NCBI RefSeq assembly: GCF_004764705.1
Contig: NZ_SHLX01000013.1
Location: 1-64,000 of the forward strand
DNA length: 64,000 nucleotides
Source: Paenibacillus cymbidii
GTDB lineage: Bacteria; Bacillota; Bacilli; Paenibacillales; NBRC-103111
Reading direction: 5' to 3'
Shown: one piece after another, positions 60,877 to 64,000 of the stretch
Numbering within the stretch: position 1 is the stretch's first letter
Layout: the number at the start of each line of letters is the position of its first letter
Translations under genes and position numbers: made by a program
The notes under the pieces: model-generated
What the model was told of the DNA's origin: nothing
The model's database searches: none
What the model saw: only the letters and a program-made list of their open reading frames with translations

Positions 60877-63057
60877 ATGGAAACTAAGAATGCCGCCGAC
60901 GTCGGAAAATGCCCGGTGCATCACGGCAACAACGCGAGTCAAAGGCCAAGCAGCGTGTCGAATCGAGATTGGTGGCCGAATCAGGTAAGCTTGAACCTTC
61001 TCCGTCAGCATGACATCAAATCCAACCCGCTCGGCGATGATTTCGACTATGCCGAACAATTCGGCAAGCTGGATTACCAGGCGTTAAAACAAGACCTTCG
61101 CACGCTCATGACAGACAGTCAGGACTGGTGGCCGGCCGACTACGGACATTACGGCCCGCTGTTCATCCGGATGGCCTGGCATGCGGCGGGCACATACCGC
61201 ACGGGGGACGGGCGCGGCGGCGCCGGAAGCGGCTCGCAGCGCTTCGCCCCGCTGGGCAGCTGGCCGGATAACGGCAACCTGGACAAGGCCCGCCGGCTGC
61301 TGTGGCCCATCAAGCAAAAATACGGAAACAATATCTCCTGGGCGGACCTGCTCGTTCTGACGGGGAATGTCGCAATCGAATCGATGGGCGGCAAAACATT
61401 CGGGTTCGGCGGCGGACGCAAGGACGTCTGGCATCCGGAAGAGGACATTTACTGGGGACCCGAGGCGGAATGGCTGGGCGACAAACGTTACACGGGCGAC
61501 CGCGAACTGGAGAACCCGCTTGCCGCCGTTCAGATGGGGCTGATTTATGTCAATCCGGAAGGCCCGAACGGCAATCCCGACCCGCTGGGCAGCGGACGCG
61601 ATATTCGTGAAACCTTCAAGCGCATGGGCATGAACGATGAAGAAACCGTCGCCCTTATCGCCGGCGGCCATACGTTCGGCAAGGCGCACGGCGCAGGGAG
61701 CGCCAGCCTCGTCGGCCGCGAGCCGGAAGGCGCTCCGATCGAAGCGCAGGGCCTCGGCTGGCTGAGCGGGCACGGTTCGGGCAAGGGCCGCGACACCATT
61801 ACGAGCGGCGTCGAAGGGGCCTGGACCGCGAATCCGACACAGTGGGACAACGGCTTCTTCGATCTGCTGTTCGGCTATGAGTGGCAGCTGACGAAGAGCC
61901 CGGCAGGCGCCCATCAGTGGGCTCCCGTAAACCCCGCGCCCGAGCATCTCGCGCCGGACGCCGAAGATGCGTCGATTCGCGTACCGACGATCATGACGAC
62001 AGCGGATATGGCGCTGCGCCTGGATCCCGCTTACGAGAAGATCGCCCGTCGCTACCATGAGCATCCGGAGCAATTCGCCGACGCGTTCGCCCGCGCCTGG
62101 TTCAAGCTCACGCACCGCGACATGGGTCCTCGTTCCCGCTATCTGGGGCCGGAAGTCCCCGAGGAGGAGCTAATCTGGCAAGATCCGGTTCCTGCCGGAA
62201 ACAACAACTTGTCCGCTGCGGAGATCGAAGCGATCAAGACGAAATTGCTGAACGCCGATCTTACCGTCGGCGAACTGGTCGCAACAGCCTGGGCTTCGGC
62301 CGGCACATTCCGCGCAACGGATAAACGCGGCGGCGCCAACGGCGCTCGCATTCGCCTCGCCCCGCAGAATGACTGGGAAGCGAACGAACCCGCCCAACTG
62401 GCCAAGGTGCTTGCCGTCCTGGAAGCCATTCGGAACGATCTCGGCTCAAGCGTCAGCCTGGCCGATCTCATCGTACTTGGCGGCAGCGCCGCAGTCGAAA
62501 AAGCTGCGCGGGATGCAGGCTACGAAGCAACCGTTCCTTTCGCTCCCGGGCGCGGCGACGCCACGCAGGAACAGACCGATCCGGAAAGCTTCGCCGTGCT
62601 CGAGCCGGCCGCGGACGGCTTCCGCAACTACCGGAAGCAGCAGGATCGCGCAAACGCGGCGGAACGGCTTGTCGACAGAGCCCATCTGCTGGATCTTACG
62701 GCGCCGGAGATGACCGTCCTGGTTGGCGGCATGCGCGTGCTCGGCGCCAACTTCGGCGGCGCCGCACATGGCGTTTTTACGGATCGCGTAGGCACGCTCA
62801 CCAACGACTTCTTCGTCAACCTGCTCGACATGGGCGTGCAGTGGGCTCCTGTCGGCAACGACGTATATGAAGGCCGCGATCGCAAAACCGGCAAAGTCGT
62901 CCGCACCGCAACTACCGTCGACCTTGTATTCGGCTCCAATTCGATTCTGCGCGCCATTGCGGAAGTGTACGCCCAGAACGATAACTGCGAGAAGTTTGTC
63001 CGCGACTTTATCGCCGCCTGGGTAAAAGTGATGAATGCAGACCGTTTCGATCTGTAG
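60877..63057 (+). CDS. katG: Catalase-peroxidase
   Basis: A 726-residue bifunctional haem enzyme that dismutates hydrogen peroxide and oxidises small electron donors. The distal site is R98, W101 and H102 (IRMAWHAAGTYR). The cross-linked Met-Tyr-Trp adduct would be M250, Y224 and W101. The proximal haem ligand is H265 (IAGGHTFGKAH). The C-terminal half is the degenerate second peroxidase domain (about 430-726). The ATG at 60877 follows GGGAGAGG by a few bases; a TTG six codons upstream is in frame. A terminator follows at 63077. Confidence 0.97.
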   Translation: METKNAADVGKCPVHHGNNASQRPSSVSNRDWWPNQVSLNLLRQHDIKSNPLGDDFDYAEQFGKLDYQALKQDLRTLMTDSQDWWPADYGHYGPLFIRMAWHAAGTYRTGDGRGGAGSGSQRFAPLGSWPDNGNLDKARRLLWPIKQKYGNNISWADLLVLTGNVAIESMGGKTFGFGGGRKDVWHPEEDIYWGPEAEWLGDKRYTGDRELENPLAAVQMGLIYVNPEGPNGNPDPLGSGRDIRETFKRMGMNDEETVALIAGGHTFGKAHGAGSASLVGREPEGAPIEAQGLGWLSGHGSGKGRDTITSGVEGAWTANPTQWDNGFFDLLFGYEWQLTKSPAGAHQWAPVNPAPEHLAPDAEDASIRVPTIMTTADMALRLDPAYEKIARRYHEHPEQFADAFARAWFKLTHRDMGPRSRYLGPEVPEEELIWQDPVPAGNNNLSAAEIEAIKTKLLNADLTVGELVATAWASAGTFRATDKRGGANGARIRLAPQNDWEANEPAQLAKVLAVLEAIRNDLGSSVSLADLIVLGGSAAVEKAARDAGYEATVPFAPGRGDATQEQTDPESFAVLEPAADGFRNYRKQQDRANAAERLVDRAHLLDLTAPEMTVLVGGMRVLGANFGGAAHGVFTDRVGTLTNDFFVNLLDMGVQWAPVGNDVYEGRDRKTGKVVRTATTVDLVFGSNSILRAIAEVYAQNDNCEKFVRDFIAAWVKVMNADRFDL

Positions 63058-63076
63058 CGAAGGCTTCGTTCGCAAA

Positions 63077-63103
63077 CCAACTCCCGCTGCGCGCGGGAGT
63101 TGG
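63077..63103 (+). terminator. katG terminator-like hairpin
   Basis: CCAACTCCCGC pairs with GCGGGAGTTGG. A T-run is lacking, so it may be only a 3' stabilising stem. Confidence 0.6.
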
Positions 63104-63277
63104 GATTCCGCTCAGCTTTTCCATACCACCTCCGCTCTCCCTGTTTGAACCATCGCCAAGCAGACACGTTGCACCGCCAACCAACAAATTCGCTTTTGTA
63201 CCGCTCCCGATGAAATCTATTACCCACCTTCGCGTCCTCCATGCGGATGATGCGGTTCGTTTAAAGAGCAGTTGCGG

Positions 63278-63311
63278 AAGAGGAGCTTGCCGAAAGGCGG
63301 CTCCTCTTTTT
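63278..63311 (+). terminator. Second terminator downstream of katG
   Basis: AAGAGGAGC..GCC pairs with GGC..GCTCCTCTT and is followed by TTT. No gene lies between the first hairpin and this one (63104-63277). Confidence 0.75.
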
Positions 63312-63338
63312 GGGGTTTGTGCTTTGGCAGGGTTTTCG

Positions 63339-63531
63339 GAAATAAGCCATTTTTTATGGCCTATTTCGCTAAAAGGGGGCGGTCACTCCGAAATAGCCCA
63401 TGATTTCGCTGGCTATTTGGCCGAAAACGCCGATTCAGGGCCAGTTCCATCGTAATAGCCAGTGTTTTCGCTGGCTATTTTCGGCGCAGCATGGGAAAAC
63501 GGGCAAATAGGCCATTTTTTATTGCCTATTC
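63339..63531. repeat. Four-hairpin palindromic cassette, copy 6
   Basis: Outer hairpins are at 63339-63366 and 63503-63531, inner hairpins at about 63390-63418 and 63452-63481. It fills the gap between katG and the HTH regulator gene. Confidence 0.87.
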
Positions 63532-63646
63532 GCCGCTTCTCCCTCCTCGCCTCGTGGAAACCGAATCATTTTTCCCCATTTCCATCCAGACCGGCAGTTG
63601 CTACAATAAAACGAGAACGATCAGCCGCATAACGGGAGGAAAACGC

Positions 63647-64000
63647 GTGGCCCGGGAAAGCTTCGATAAAGAGATCCAGTTTCTGCGCTTGCTGGCGCTG
63701 GCCGGGGGCGCGTACTCCAGGCAGCAGTTCGCTTCCCGCCTGGGCATTTCCGTTCACACCTACGACAAAACGCTGCGTTACCTCAAAGACATGAGAGCCT
63801 CGCTCGGCCGGCAAACGTTGTCCTCTGCGCAGGAGACCGATTTGACGGACGGCTTCCGCTACAATTATTACGAAACCGCCGACCCGCTGCTGCTTTTTCT
63901 GTTTCGCGCCAAAGCGGTCAAAGCGTCGGAAAGCGCCCGGCTCTCCCTCATCGTTGCCCTGCTGCAGGAGCAGGCGCTGACCGCAAGCGAGATTCTCGAC
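63647..64000 (+). CDS. HTH-type regulator, N-terminus (WYL-like; cut by window edge)
   Basis: The first 118 codons of a gene that runs off the window. GTG at 63647 follows GGGAGGA, and a TACAAT box is at 63601-63606. The N-terminus reads as a DeoR/HTH_11-like winged helix (FLRLLALAGGAYSRQQFASRLGISVHTYDKTLRYLKDM, residues about 12-49), after which comes a linker leading into a sensing domain. The shape fits WYL-domain regulators, but the WYL part itself is outside the window, so the family is tentative. Confidence 0.6.
   Translation, partial: MARESFDKEIQFLRLLALAGGAYSRQQFASRLGISVHTYDKTLRYLKDMRASLGRQTLSSAQETDLTDGFRYNYYETADPLLLFLFRAKAVKASESARLSLIVALLQEQALTASEILD

Overview
The window looks like chromosome of a high-GC, spore-former-type Firmicute, most likely Paenibacillaceae (Paenibacillus/Cohnella-like). 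This is inferred from a T-box leader on proS, GGAGG ribosome binding sites, a YesM/YesN-type two-component pair beside a CUT1 sugar transporter, DUF4395 and stalk-domain proteins, and numerous palindromic intergenic repeats. No rRNA, tRNA or CRISPR array was seen.

Layout. 0-3.2 kb: the start of an IS3-family transposase, a 50-bp tandem palindromic array, a PrmC-like methyltransferase, a 52-bp repeat array, a GNAT acetyltransferase and three 109-bp repeats. 3.2-10.7 kb: a membrane histidine kinase/LuxR-type regulator pair, a DUF2339 membrane protein, a PAS-PAS hybrid kinase, a scar holding a truncated AraC gene and the tail of another gene, and a methyltransferase. 10.8-17.4 kb: T-box-controlled proS, a LacI regulator with an operon (SDR plus sugar-phosphate-isomerase-like protein) sharing the operator TGAAACGTTTCA, and an ADP-ribosylglycohydrolase. 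17.8-20.7 kb: a NAD salvage unit (pncB, pncA and a Nudix/winged-helix NrtR-like regulator) with two identical 13-bp operators. 20.8-28 kb: a DUF4395 protein, an oxalate-decarboxylase-type bicupin with an altered lid, a 7TM kinase/SARP-type regulator pair, a DinB protein and a stalk-domain secreted protein.

28.4-56.6 kb is an island of visibly lower GC. After one SGNH hydrolase, 24 genes run leftward almost without gaps: dihydrolipoyl dehydrogenase, GlcF, GlcD, an SDR, an SGNH esterase, an ACT-malic enzyme, DUF4387, an AtuA/DUF1446 gene (frameshifted), a Rieske ferredoxin, an amidohydrolase, a cysteine-peptidase-like protein, RidA, two SDRs, E2/E1beta/E1alpha of a 2-oxoacid or acetoin dehydrogenase, a VOC protein, an enolase-superfamily enzyme, a ceramidase-like hydrolase, a YesN regulator, two permeases and a binding lipoprotein. 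A YesM sensor kinase is divergent at the far end. I read this as one uptake-to-central-metabolism catabolic system for an unidentified, probably plant-derived or glycosylated, substrate. It is the best candidate here for an undescribed system.

56.7-64 kb: a 1049-residue secreted Ig-like/beta-helix protein, a second RidA protein, katG, and the start of an HTH regulator.

A composite element of four hairpins (about 195 bp: outer, inner, inner, outer) occurs in six intergenic gaps (five complete, one half) and is absent from the low-GC island. Together with the tandem arrays, it shows a genome with unusually rich intergenic palindromic DNA.
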